38,719 bases of DNA from an uncultured Lachnospiraceae bacterium (GTDB taxonomy: Bacteria; Bacillota; Clostridia; Lachnospirales; Lachnospiraceae): positions 1 through 38,719 of the forward strand of contig CANQFR010000007.1 of the NCBI GenBank assembly GCA_947599905.1. The letters run 5' to 3'. Under the pieces are notes generated by a model that was not told the origin of the DNA, made no database searches, and saw only the letters and a program-made list of their open reading frames with translations. The position numbers were made by a program, and so were the translations under genes. Shown here one piece after another: positions 20,401-27,386 of the stretch. Position 1 is the stretch's first letter. Every line of letters begins with the position of its first letter.

Positions 20401-23400
20401 GAAGCTTGATGAGCCGAATCCGAGTCTGAAGGCGGAGAAAACGCTGACGAATCGTGGCAGCGGTGAGAACGGTGCGTTTAAAGCCGGCGAGAAAGCTGAG
20501 TTTGATATTGTCGTTACCAACGATGGGAACGTGACACAGACGAATGTGACAGTGGCTGAAGGATTAGATGGGGCGTCGATTTCTGCGCCGGCTGGAGACG
20601 CCGGTTACACTGTCAACGAATCCGGCGAGGCGGTAATCGCGGAACTGGCGCCGGGTGCGACGGTAACGGTCAAGGCTGAATATACCATAACACAGGCCGA
20701 CATCGACAACAAAGAACCGATGAAGAATGTTGCGACTGTTTCGGGCATTGAGGGTACTGATCCTGAAAAGCCGGGGACAGACATTCCGAAGGAAGAGCAG
20801 AAGCCGGGTCTGACTGCTGTGAAGACTGTAACGAATACCGGAACCGGCACCGATAACACGGGTACTGCAAACAACAGTTTCAAGGCTGGTGAGACGGTAA
20901 CATTTGATATTACAGTAACCAACAGCGGTAATACAACACAGAAGAATGTAACGGTTTCTGAGCAGCTGAAGGATGCGGTTATTGTCGAGGGCGCCGGCTA
21001 TACCGTTGAAGATGGTAAGGCTGTGATTGCTGAGATGGTACCCGGTGCAGTTGTGGTTGTGAAGGCAGCCTATACTGTAACGCAAGCTGACATTGACAGC
21101 AGAGAACCGCTGAAGAACATTGCGCTTGCAGACGGTGACAACGGCACAGAGCCGGATCCGACGCCGGAGGTTGATATTCCGAAGGAAGAGAGAAAGCCTC
21201 AGCTGACTGCTGTGAAGACTGTAACGAATACCGGAACCGGCACCGATAGTACGGGTACAGCAACTGGCAGTTTCAAGGCTGGTGAGACGGTAACATTTGA
21301 TATCACAGTAACTAACAGCGGAAATACAACACAGAAGAATGTAAAGGTTTCTGAGCAGCTGAAAGGTGCGGTAATTACCGAGGGCGACGGCTATACCATT
21401 GAAGATGGTAAGGCAGTGATTGCTGAGATGGTTCCGGGTGAAGAGGTAGTTGTGAAGGCTTCCTATACCATAACGCAGGCTGATATCGACAGCGAAAAAC
21501 CGCTGAAGAACATTGCACTTGCAGACGGCGAGAACGGTACGGAGCCGGATCCGACGCCGGAGGTTGATATTCCGAAGGAAGTACAAAAGCCGAATTTCAA
21601 CGTCCTTAAGGAGCTGCAGACCTGGCCCAGCAGCTACAAAGTAGGAGACCATATTGACTACCTGGTAGCAGTGCAGAATACCGGTAATACCACACTGTGG
21701 ATCAACCTTAAGGATGTGCTGGGTGAAGGAGAGACGGCAGAAAATATTAACCTGACTAGAGCGGAGTACAACCAGAATAAGGTCAACCTGTATGTTGGAC
21801 GGTCAGACAGTGTAATGCTGAATATCCAGCCGGGTGGTGCTGCGACGTTCCAGTACAGTCATACGGTGACGGAAGAAGATATCGTAGCCGCGAGCGCAAC
21901 GGAAGGTGCCATAACGAATATGGCGACTGCTACGGTCATTGGCATGGAACCGAAGACTGCCTCAGTAACGGTTAATTTAGAGATGCCGAACCCGCACCTG
22001 ACCGTGACGAAGACCACGACCAGCACGCCGGAGAACGGTGAGACCTATGTTCTGGGAGAGACAATTGAATATTCCATTACAGTAACCAACGATGGGAACC
22101 TGACGATTGAGAATGTGGTCGTGAAGGATGACTTGACCAATGATACATGGAATGTTGGTACTTTGGCACCGGGCAAGAGCAGTACAACAATGTTTGCAAA
22201 GCATAAGGTGACCGAAGAAGATATTGCGGAAGGTCATGTCACTAACGTGGCTACAGCCACGGGCGATGCCCCATCAGACGGACCGGAACTTAATGTTACT
22301 TCAGGTATAGTGGAAGACCAGACGGAAGGTGTCAGAAATTCGTTCACGATTGCAAAAAAGAATCTCCATCCGGAGAAAAAGTACGGACTGGGTGAGAGCA
22401 TTTATTATCAGGTCGATTTGACGAACACCGGAAATCAGACAAGAACTTACACGCTGAATGATACATTCACTCTGGAAGATGCCGAGGTTCATTACGTTTA
22501 TGGTGATAACGATACTGGCGGCGAGAATTATGCGGTAGCCGATGGCAACATGAATGTAATGCTCAGAAGCGGCAATCGTGTTGTTATAACTTACGAGCAT
22601 GTGGTTACAGATGAAGATTTGGCAGCCGGTGAAGTTCTTGAGAATACGATTACTGCAACCGATGTAACCGATGAGGATGCTCCTCAGAGTGCAGAAGCCA
22701 GTGCAACGGCAGATCTTAACACCAGAGAGAATGTACTGAGCGCAGAGAAAACCCTGACGAATAGCGGTACAGGAATCGACGGCAAATTCAAAGTGGGTGA
22801 AAAAGCTGAGTTTACAATCGCGATAACCAACAAGGATGACCGTGCCCGGACGAATGTAACTGTGGAAGAAATAGAAGGTGCGGAGTTTGTCGAAGACGCT
22901 GCCTATACGATCGATGAAGACGGAAAGGCCGTAATCGCTTCGATAGCGCCGGGCGATACTGTGAATGTCTACGCGGTGTATGAGGTAAGGCAGGCGGATA
23001 TTGACAATCAGGATAACATTTATCCGTATAACATTGCGGTAGTCAAGGGAACCGGTACAGATTCTGTCGAACCGCAGGTTGATATTCCGGTTGAGCCTAA
23101 GACGCCAAAGCTGGAGACCCATAAGGTGTTGGATAACCAGAATGAGGCGACCGGAGAGAATGGAATGTTCAGGGCCGGAGACACCGCAAAGTTCACGATC
23201 ACTGTAGAGAATACCGGCAATATCGCGCAGAAGGGCTTCACCGTAAAGGAGATGATGGAAGGCGCAAAGATCGTGTCAGTATCTGAGGAACCGCATAGTA
23301 TTCAGAGAGGAAACGAGGTCACGTTCTATGAAGAACTGGCGCCGGGTGGAGCGGTTGAACTGCATGTGGAGTATACGGTGACGCAGGAAGACATTGATGA

Positions 23401-24388
23401 GGGCCGCGTGCTTGAAAACTTTGTGACGGTAGACGGTGAAGGCGATACGCCTGATTCTGAGCATGTTCAGATCCCGACAGAGCCGGCAGCGCCGAAGCTC
23501 AAAGTGAACATTGTCCGGACGAATAGCGGAACCGGTGCGGAGAATAAGTTCCTGGCCGGCGAGACGGCGGAGTTTACGATTACGCTTGTGAATACCGGCA
23601 ATACCACTCTGAAAGATGTAGTTCTGACAGAAGAACTCGCGGGTGCTGTGATTACCGGCGTCGATCTGGCGGAGCAGGCTTATACAATCAGCGGCAGCAA
23701 TGCAGCTATTGACGAGATTGCACCCGGTGCGACAGTGACCCTGACGGCGGCTTATTCGATAACGAGTGCGGACGTTGATGAACATGATTTAATGACGAAC
23801 GAGATATCGGTAGAGGGCTGGATCCTTGAGAATCTGAATACAGTGTCAGCGCGGGCGGTTAGCGTCATAAGACAGTTGGATGACGGTTCCAATCTGCAGG
23901 CAGATTTCCCGCTTACAGTACCCAGCCAGCCGGAGAATCCGGAAAATCCTGAGAATCCGGAGAACCCTGAAAATCCGGAGAACCCTGAGAACCCGGAGAA
24001 TCCGACCAATCCGGAGAACCCGACGAACCCGTCCAATCCGGAGAATCCGCCCAGCCCGAATTATCCGACCTATACGGACTATCCGAGCTATCCGGCAAAT
24101 CCGAGCTATCCGGTGAACCAGGCGAATCCGACGAATCCGGCAAATCCGGCCACGACGGAGATTCCGGATCAGGCGGTGCCGTTGGCGGCAATCCCGGATG
24201 CGCAGGTACCGCTGTCTTCCGCGGACGGACCATTGTTCCTCATCGATGATGAGAATGTCCCGCTGGTAGGCATACCGAAGACCGGCGACGCGGGAGTACT
24301 TGGTTCTCTGTTCGGACTGCTGGCATCGCTGACGGCGCTTGGCGGCGCGCTCGGACTTCGCAAGAAGGAAGAGGACGAAGAAGAGTAA
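11432..24388 (+). CDS. Giant LPXTG-type cell-wall-anchored adhesin (~4318 aa): signal peptide, Glu/Thr repeats, MucBP-like and InlB B-repeat-like domains, ~20 DUF11-like repeats, PEN repeats, IPKTG sorting signal
   Basis: MKTMERKKFLSRALAFVLALAMTITSTGVSYAAE; GYTFAGW..YAKW repeats; LTxEKxLTN..FKxGDTAEFDITVTNxGN repeats; GIPKTGD + hydrophobic stretch + RKKEEDEEE; RBS AGGAGGG before ATG 11432. Confidence 0.93.
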   Translation: MKTMERKKFLSRALAFVLALAMTITSTGVSYAAESVGSVTEPTSAPETQADIQDDGPGSTDILNEDLGEQSEIVSEPSSDSLEEETEAVTEVAENTEASTEAVEDTEASTEAVGNTEASTEADTEAVGDTETSTEAAEGTETNTEASTEETDGAGESTAAGETLQDPDAVTGDGTEVIGETTAAAAEDEEFDESKYQHDEEGNLILDEDGNPIPIEGEGTASSSEKSSEAVERTTTAGGVEIGLYAEAGVLPNGVKMSARKVNVTANAREALTEAVGADNVEIKDILAIDIRLKDADGETVQPEGAVTVTYEVSNTDIWDGVDSAAVYYVDGDEVEWVTDAAVGEPVTFDAPHFSVYALVLMGAAEEEEQTYTLNIEHVLTADVGGAWGVQSFGEVDTIELTAEDLADGYDLQSQTILREGLEVTSELQTLTADDFVNGTLDLRIDYGVKDGYRAVYNKDLVTTAVYMGTFSDVDIVLCEAVGIVIEIYKNGVLTDRKSEAVDLDNNKRAKFTYPLAVENGYTVTVTSEDKGHLTDCAYKNREVSATVVNGEDSAIYTLRIDMDADTVEYTVLHKYEDKEEAFLTEKKSGTAGEMTQAEPYDGYDKDHYTIGDIEQKEIRAEGTEVTITYIANTYYVIYETEGGSYVAPTAGKYNTTVSLTSKRPTRQGYTFAGWSLDNKEGNTITAVEISEDTLKDGGVYVYAKWKPDNVKYTLVYMAENADDDNYSYVGSVEQSGRAGTTAQANSNSIKPNGFDSEHFTFESSESAVIEGDGSTVIRVYYSRNEYTITFNAKDRGRLICRKEEHTHSPKPTSNPGIEENKGKKNGCYKSTEHFFIFGSYYQWDLVCNKQHTHSSACYETLTVTYTLTAKYEADIRQLWKETVGYSKMWSWKDDGHYTNCQAKMPGENMVVNEHSNSGETSETLVYYIEVDKEEDGATEGPSNTAAAGRYFKEYLSYTMKMSSGTTPTYNEEYFEIDGYDRCYTNVRFSTDEWAQNGDNVFYYTRKNYTLELKNWDGNQNNNTQSVPYTASLEQYLKEKPNSDVIFDGWYIDPELTTKNTNTTMPKNLVLYGKWSSKNVTVTYLNSANGPKDVDLPEATTVAKGRGLSGGVPVVEDLSGEYIFEGWEDEEGNPFTGIDPIEEDVIVYAKWSPKTITSYTVRYLSKDENDADFLAEEETFGNKQIGSTVIANAKNKQGYIVDKTTETLILKGNASENVITFYYTKLTSITYSRIHKYVGSKKYAENTIKEEELAVLSPEFFVNVDKNILTDQSKAGYSLVGDQRKKLSVNPNASNEVVFEFTPTVYNITYEIPEDAAWESGQNHPSTYTVEDDFTIGNPSREGYEFAGWTLGEGTSVVGTDAEHNAKSVHIEAGTKGNLTFIATWKKIGLAVTKTADIDKANLGDTIQYTITVNNEGDLPVNIESVIDSMAPDTNLIEVADSNEGDSANSNLLGVGANKTYLFTHKVTADDLSKATERTDSVEEGNAAEKILSNTVTVVGKSMESQQQVTVTATANVTLKPTKPQNIYVYLAVAGGLETLLGTDEPWTSPRTTPDGITYLVIGYFKDVDLPEASSCNQKDNIDYFAKQDKFTTDTIKTMISNSELILYEENEKVPDALQEIYDDGWLNSVNWNKDDAETKYGLYGVNGGADHYPSAGSGWTWHLDGYLEPINKSFTIEKQVTNGKDTNNDGIPEFNVGETVEFDITYTNTGDIALENCSVTEVLDGVAFKTPEEGDSYTLEENGKVARFSLGANSSIHIPATYTVVTEDAETKKTNVAEGKAAGVMEKAVASAEFYVNPITPKLAIMKTASDEIESGKILQYTITVENTGNTALNNVVITDPLPKDVSFFRSSSNASFSDGKVTATIPTLAVGEKAVVNIWVTVQAAEEKDITNTASVTSDEITTPQTDDAPTHVTVPEKEKVTLTVTKKVDGDGADSDDAFTFNVTINDNTEQLTLKTGESHVYELVKGDTYSVEENATEIEGYSENHQVFKSAEGGIQNHVTAAFVNHYVPEYSLSAEKKLTNKGSGDNGTFKAGDTANFSITVTNNGNMTQENVTVTEELDGAEFVNGSGYDIVDGKAVIESIAPGESVVVKAKYTLTAADIDSTDELKNIATVQGNNGDDPDPTPETDIPKEAQRGRLSVVKRVMGGTNAGFDLNDTVKYHIVVTNTGNVTLTNVTVEDDLPGAEIIEGMGYTVNGDGNAVIASLAPGGKIDLNATYLVKEDNIKAGEIVNKAVATGTSPDGKEVSGQGMVKVMTVKPAPSLTAEKRLTNSGSGAGGAFKVGDTAEFDITVTNSGNLTQEKVTVSEGLEGAVILDGDGYNVMNGEAVITGLAPGASVVVKAVYTIQQKDIDGSGLKNIASVAGDDGTDPVDPETEIPVERKSQLTVTKRVRSKNFGYNYNEEVIYTVTVKNTGSVTLHDVTVKDDLTGDEWIVKENEGSESGVLAPNEEQRFETKAYHVTEADILKGRITNTATAEGKDPDGENVSGKASVVVSTVKPAPSLLVEKTANPETDVTLGSPIIYTITVTNTGNVTVNDITLTDPLTGLSSSIGSLAPGAKSSPNVVIYRVKEADILRGSILNTATAAGTAADPDHTEVEAAGSVTVTTVQKNGHLTVTKTTTSSPKNGETYALGETITYHVTATNDGNLTLTGIEVWDGLTKDLWKIDELEPGESRTFTASYVVTEDDIKAGKVVNEATATGKSPDPQKPEVPTDPGRTEDQTDPVTPAIQVEKTVRGHNYGYQLGEEITYFIHVTNTGNVTLTDVHVTDGLEGAVITAGNGYSVTDDGTAIIGEMEPGDKVTVTAAYTVTIEDIANGEIRNTAEAVGVYGEESVNGIDSVDVIPAAPIPGHAVEKTVENEGTGAEGAFKLGETIRYQIVVENTGNTVLNDLEITDAMFGTTDEEHSKVGVTVANGGVVTYAWNSNKLLLSGLQPRNNVNPKDPNNYNVRAVITYDHVVTEDDIKTANTSGGLTNIVMVGGMGTSVTTKLDEPNPSLKAEKTLTNRGSGENGAFKAGEKAEFDIVVTNDGNVTQTNVTVAEGLDGASISAPAGDAGYTVNESGEAVIAELAPGATVTVKAEYTITQADIDNKEPMKNVATVSGIEGTDPEKPGTDIPKEEQKPGLTAVKTVTNTGTGTDNTGTANNSFKAGETVTFDITVTNSGNTTQKNVTVSEQLKDAVIVEGAGYTVEDGKAVIAEMVPGAVVVVKAAYTVTQADIDSREPLKNIALADGDNGTEPDPTPEVDIPKEERKPQLTAVKTVTNTGTGTDSTGTATGSFKAGETVTFDITVTNSGNTTQKNVKVSEQLKGAVITEGDGYTIEDGKAVIAEMVPGEEVVVKASYTITQADIDSEKPLKNIALADGENGTEPDPTPEVDIPKEVQKPNFNVLKELQTWPSSYKVGDHIDYLVAVQNTGNTTLWINLKDVLGEGETAENINLTRAEYNQNKVNLYVGRSDSVMLNIQPGGAATFQYSHTVTEEDIVAASATEGAITNMATATVIGMEPKTASVTVNLEMPNPHLTVTKTTTSTPENGETYVLGETIEYSITVTNDGNLTIENVVVKDDLTNDTWNVGTLAPGKSSTTMFAKHKVTEEDIAEGHVTNVATATGDAPSDGPELNVTSGIVEDQTEGVRNSFTIAKKNLHPEKKYGLGESIYYQVDLTNTGNQTRTYTLNDTFTLEDAEVHYVYGDNDTGGENYAVADGNMNVMLRSGNRVVITYEHVVTDEDLAAGEVLENTITATDVTDEDAPQSAEASATADLNTRENVLSAEKTLTNSGTGIDGKFKVGEKAEFTIAITNKDDRARTNVTVEEIEGAEFVEDAAYTIDEDGKAVIASIAPGDTVNVYAVYEVRQADIDNQDNIYPYNIAVVKGTGTDSVEPQVDIPVEPKTPKLETHKVLDNQNEATGENGMFRAGDTAKFTITVENTGNIAQKGFTVKEMMEGAKIVSVSEEPHSIQRGNEVTFYEELAPGGAVELHVEYTVTQEDIDEGRVLENFVTVDGEGDTPDSEHVQIPTEPAAPKLKVNIVRTNSGTGAENKFLAGETAEFTITLVNTGNTTLKDVVLTEELAGAVITGVDLAEQAYTISGSNAAIDEIAPGATVTLTAAYSITSADVDEHDLMTNEISVEGWILENLNTVSARAVSVIRQLDDGSNLQADFPLTVPSQPENPENPENPENPENPENPENPENPTNPENPTNPSNPENPPSPNYPTYTDYPSYPANPSYPVNQANPTNPANPATTEIPDQAVPLAAIPDAQVPLSSADGPLFLIDDENVPLVGIPKTGDAGVLGSLFGLLASLTALGGALGLRKKEEDEEE
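11719..11880 (+). repeat. Degenerate tandem repeat encoding NTEASTEAV-type acidic/Thr motifs
   Basis: NTEASTEAVEDTEASTEAVGNTEASTEADTEAVGDTETSTEAAEGTETNTEASTEE. Confidence 0.8.
13335..15595 (+). other. Region of InlB B-repeat/Listeria-Bacteroides-repeat-like modules (about 4)
   Basis: ETEGGSYVAP..GYTFAGWS..VYVYAKW; FDGWYIDPELT..LVLYGKW; FEGWEDEEG..VIVYAKW; GYEFAGWT..LTFIATW. Confidence 0.75.
15597..23830 (+). repeat. About 20 DUF11-like repeats (one different CNA_B-like module interposed at ~17200-17465)
   Basis: Recurrent xLxxxKxxxN...xxGxxxxYxIxVxNxGNxxxxxVxVxDxL...IxAGxxxNxAxV pattern counted by eye. Confidence 0.85.
20810..21595 (+). repeat. Near-identical tandem duplication of a 393-bp (131-aa) DUF11 repeat
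   Basis: CTGACTGCTGTGAAGACTGTAACGAATACCGGAACCGGCACCGATA... begins at 20810 and again at 21203. Confidence 0.85.
23930..24150 (+). repeat. Pro-Glu-Asn/Pro-rich cell-wall-spanning repeats
   Basis: PENPENPENPENPENPENPENPENPTNPENPTNPSNPENPPSPNYPTYTDYPSYPANPSYP. Confidence 0.9.
24272..24286 (+). other. Sortase sorting motif IPKTG
   Basis: VGIPKTGDAG followed by hydrophobic LGSLFGLLASLTALGGALGL and charged tail RKKEEDEEE. Confidence 0.85.
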
Positions 24389-24415
24389 TCCTGTAAAAGA
24401 ACAGCAGCATGTATC

Positions 24416-24440
24416 GGGGGCGGCCAGGCCGCCCCCTCTT
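24416..24440 (+). terminator. Terminator-like hairpin between adhesin and sortase
   Basis: GGGGGCGGCC-A-GGCCGCCCCC followed by TCTT. Confidence 0.6.
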
Positions 24441-24499
24441 ACAGTAGAAGGGACGCGCGCCTGAAATGATTCCGGCCCGGCCCGGAGGGAGATCAGAGA

Positions 24500-25330
24500 A
24501 TGAGCAGACGGTCGAGAAAACATTTATGGACGGCAATGGCGGTAATCAGCGGCGCTGCGGCGCTGTGGTTCGGCGTATCGCTGGTGCGCACGCTGTGGGG
24601 GTACCGGCAGGGAGATGAAGATCTGCAGCAGGTTTACGCGCTGATGGAGTCCATTTCCCAGAACGAGGACATGGATTCCGAAGAAAATAACACCTATACC
24701 GGCGGAAACGCCACGCATACGGAGATCGTCGGGAAGGAACTGTCGAAAGAGGAGCGGGCCAGACTGGCCAGCTATCAGGCCCTGAATAAGCTGAATGGAG
24801 ACGTGATCGGCTGGGTGCGGATCGAGGATACGGTGGTGAATTATCCGGTTATGCAGACGCCGGATGCTCCGGATTATTATCTGCACCGTGGGTTTGACGG
24901 AGACTACTCTTCCTACGGCATGATTTACATGGACGCGGGCTGTGTCCTCGGGGAGTCGCTGAATTATGTTCTTTACGGGCACCATATGCGCAACGGATCG
25001 ATGTTTGCGGAACTGGACAATTACCGGAATGAGGAGTATTATAAAGAACATAAGATCATTCATTTTGACACGCTGGAGGAGCTCGGCGAGTATGAGGTCG
25101 TGGCGGTGATTCGTATGCCGGCTTCGCGGCTTGGCAGGGATTTCGTCACGATGATGGCGGCGGAGACCGAGGAAAGCTATGGGGCGTTCATCGATTACGT
25201 GAAGGAGAAGAGTTTCTTCGATACGGGGATCGTTCCGGAGTGGCCGGAGCAGCTGCTGACGATGACGACCTGCGAGTACACGCTGACAGACGGGCGCCTG
25301 ATGGTCATCGCGCGGAAGGTTGCGGAGTGA
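24500..25330 (+). CDS. srtB: Class B sortase
   Basis: N-terminal TM, VIGWVRIEDTVVNYPVMQ, YVLYGHHMRNGSMFAEL, catalytic TMTTCEYTLTDGRLMVIARK; adjacent to the IPKTG substrate. Confidence 0.93.
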   Translation: MSRRSRKHLWTAMAVISGAAALWFGVSLVRTLWGYRQGDEDLQQVYALMESISQNEDMDSEENNTYTGGNATHTEIVGKELSKEERARLASYQALNKLNGDVIGWVRIEDTVVNYPVMQTPDAPDYYLHRGFDGDYSSYGMIYMDAGCVLGESLNYVLYGHHMRNGSMFAELDNYRNEEYYKEHKIIHFDTLEELGEYEVVAVIRMPASRLGRDFVTMMAAETEESYGAFIDYVKEKSFFDTGIVPEWPEQLLTMTTCEYTLTDGRLMVIARKVAE

Positions 25331-25443
25331 GCATGCTGACGTGCCAGCGGTTCTGGTGATGGGCGGCAGCGTACTGCGTGAGCCGGTTCGGCCGTCAGAC
25401 GGGAGCACAGCGTGCCGGGCGGATGACGGAAGGGGGTGTTCTC

Positions 25444-26532
25444 TTGGCACAGATCGTGGATTACGCGACATTTTTACAGCAGGCGAAGGTGGAGATACTG
25501 AATCTGCGTGCGCTGAAGGCGCGGCAGGAGCAGGGCCTGATCGAGCAGCGCCGGGGCAGGCGCGAGCTGGAGGAAGAGAAACGCGCGGCGGAGGAAGACA
25601 GTCGCCGTACGGTGAAAGCGCGGCGGGAGGAGACCGCCGGGGAGTATGACCGGCAGATCGCGGAGACGCAGGGGAAGCTGCGCGGCGCGAAGGGCGACCG
25701 CGAGGACGCGAAGGGCGAGGGCGTGAAGGCGCGGATCGGCGCGGAGACGGCCCAGCTGCAGGCGGAGAATGCGGCGCTGAAGGAGCAGATCGGTATTCTT
25801 TTTAAGAAATATTATGTGCCTCGTTTCTGCAATTCCTGGCTTTATTATGCGATTTATTGTCCGAAATGGATTGAGGAGTATCTGGTGCTGATTCTGTCGG
25901 CGGCGGTGGGAACGCTGGCGCTGCCGCAGATTCTGTACCGGCTGCTGCCGGTCAACGGGATTCTCTGGGCGTTGCTGGTCTATATTGTCTTTGACGCGGC
26001 GTTCATCGGCCTGTTCGGGCTGGTGGGTGGCTATATTCGCGAGGATCATATCACGCCGCTGAGCATGGGGCGTGAACTGCGCGACCAAATCCGGGGGAAC
26101 AAAAAGGAGATCCGCGCCATTGCGCGGAACATCCGCCGGGATAAGAATGAGGACGCGTATGACCTGGGACATTATGACGAGCGGATTGGTCAGCTGAAGC
26201 AGGAGATTGAAGAGCTGAACCGGAAGAAGGAAGAGGCGCTTGCGGTATTCGACAGGGAGACGGCGCCGGTGATTGTGCAGGAGACCGCTGCCGCCCATCA
26301 GGGACGGATCGACGAGCTGACTGCGGCCTGCGAGAAGAAGGAGAAGGAACTGGCTGATCTGGAAGCGGCGATTGCGGAGAAAACCCGGCTTCTGGATGAG
26401 AATTACGCGCCGCATCTGGGGCGTGATTTCCTGGAACCGGAGCGGCTGGACGCGCTGAAGGAGATCGTGGAAGAGAAGCATATTACGAGCCTGAGCGAGG
26501 CGCTCGACGCGTACCGGGAGCGGAATATGTGA
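25444..26532 (+). CDS. Hypothetical coiled-coil membrane protein
   Basis: Long Glu/Arg/Lys heptad-like stretches flanking hydrophobic segments (YLVLILSAAVGTLALPQILY; ILWALLVYIVFDAAFIGLFGLVGGY). TTG start at 25444 after AAGGGGGTG is likely; GTG 25378 or ATG 25423 possible. Confidence 0.65.
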   Translation: MAQIVDYATFLQQAKVEILNLRALKARQEQGLIEQRRGRRELEEEKRAAEEDSRRTVKARREETAGEYDRQIAETQGKLRGAKGDREDAKGEGVKARIGAETAQLQAENAALKEQIGILFKKYYVPRFCNSWLYYAIYCPKWIEEYLVLILSAAVGTLALPQILYRLLPVNGILWALLVYIVFDAAFIGLFGLVGGYIREDHITPLSMGRELRDQIRGNKKEIRAIARNIRRDKNEDAYDLGHYDERIGQLKQEIEELNRKKEEALAVFDRETAPVIVQETAAAHQGRIDELTAACEKKEKELADLEAAIAEKTRLLDENYAPHLGRDFLEPERLDALKEIVEEKHITSLSEALDAYRERNM

Positions 26533-26677
26533 GAGGGCGCCTGTGCCGAATCCCCGCATAATCGGCGCGGCCCCCGTCTATACTATGATAGTACCGGGAT
26601 TGCATGAGAAAGAAACGCATAGCGGCCCGTGTACGGTCATAGGATTGGTAAGAACCTGGCGGGGCGGAACAGTTGTT

Positions 26678-27277
26678 ATGGAGATGAGAAGATGGAAAGC
26701 TCCCCTGAGCCGCGGGGAGCTTTATTATTTTGATACAGCGGGAGAATACGAGGCGGTGCGGCTGGCGGCGCGGCTTTATCTGATGATACAGGAGGCGCTG
26801 AGAACGGAGCGCAAGTCGCGGGTGGTGGTTCTGTGCATCGGCACGGACCGCTCGACCGGCGACAGCCTCGGGCCGCTGACCGGCTACCATCTGTGGAAGC
26901 ATCAGCTCAGGCATATTCAGGTGCTCGGGACGCTGCACCGGCCGGTTCATGCGATGAACCTGCGGGAGACGCTGCGCGTTCTGGAAATGCACTACCCGGA
27001 GTGTCTGGTCGTGGCCGTGGATGCCTCGGTTGGCTCCGGGAGCCGCGTGGGAAGCGTCACGCTGGGGCGCGGGGCGATCAGGCCCGGTCTGGGCGTCAGC
27101 AAGCAGCTGCAGCCGGTGGGGGATATTTTCATTACCGGCGTGGTCAGCGGCGGCTGCGGCGGGGATCCGATGATGCTGCAGAGCATCCGTCTGGGGACAG
27201 TGATGCAGATGGCGGAATGTATCAGCGAGAGTATTTGCCTTGTCGAAAAATTATGGGAGCGGAACGCGCTCATTTGA
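26678..27277 (+). CDS. yyaC: Putative sporulation protein YyaC family (HybD-like spore protease)
   Basis: VVVLCIGTDRSTGDSLGPLTGYHLWKH, VAVDASVGSGSRVGSVTLGRGAIRPGLGVSKQLQPVGDIFITGVV; start inferred from family length. Confidence 0.85.
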   Translation: MEMRRWKAPLSRGELYYFDTAGEYEAVRLAARLYLMIQEALRTERKSRVVVLCIGTDRSTGDSLGPLTGYHLWKHQLRHIQVLGTLHRPVHAMNLRETLRVLEMHYPECLVVAVDASVGSGSRVGSVTLGRGAIRPGLGVSKQLQPVGDIFITGVVSGGCGGDPMMLQSIRLGTVMQMAECISESICLVEKLWERNALI

Positions 27278-27303
27278 CAGAATCCGCAGTTCTTCTGTGA
27301 TAC
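27274..27303 (+). promoter_or_regulatory. Candidate promoter overlapping the yyaC stop codon
   Basis: TTGACA (27274-27279) with a weak -10 about 18 nt downstream (TGATAC). Confidence 0.3.
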
Positions 27304-27386
27304 GATGATGCCGGCATGAGACGCGGGCAGTCCGGAGGCCGCACGGCCGGCGCCGGATATCAGAATGAACAGCGGGGTGATCAAAC

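Noticed and set aside
23880-24116. ORF RIRKILRIRRTLKIRR... (+) and Gly/Phe/Ser mirror ORF (-)
   Set aside because: Alternate-frame translations of the PEN repeat
12110-24536. Many long minus-strand ORFs opposite the adhesin
   Set aside because: Explained by codon bias and repeats on the sense strand; no RBS or recognisable domains, and they merely mirror the sense frame
10119-25330. Adhesin cassette as an integrated mobile element
   Set aside because: No transposase, integrase, att-like repeats or tRNA boundary seen; mosaic composition alone is not enough
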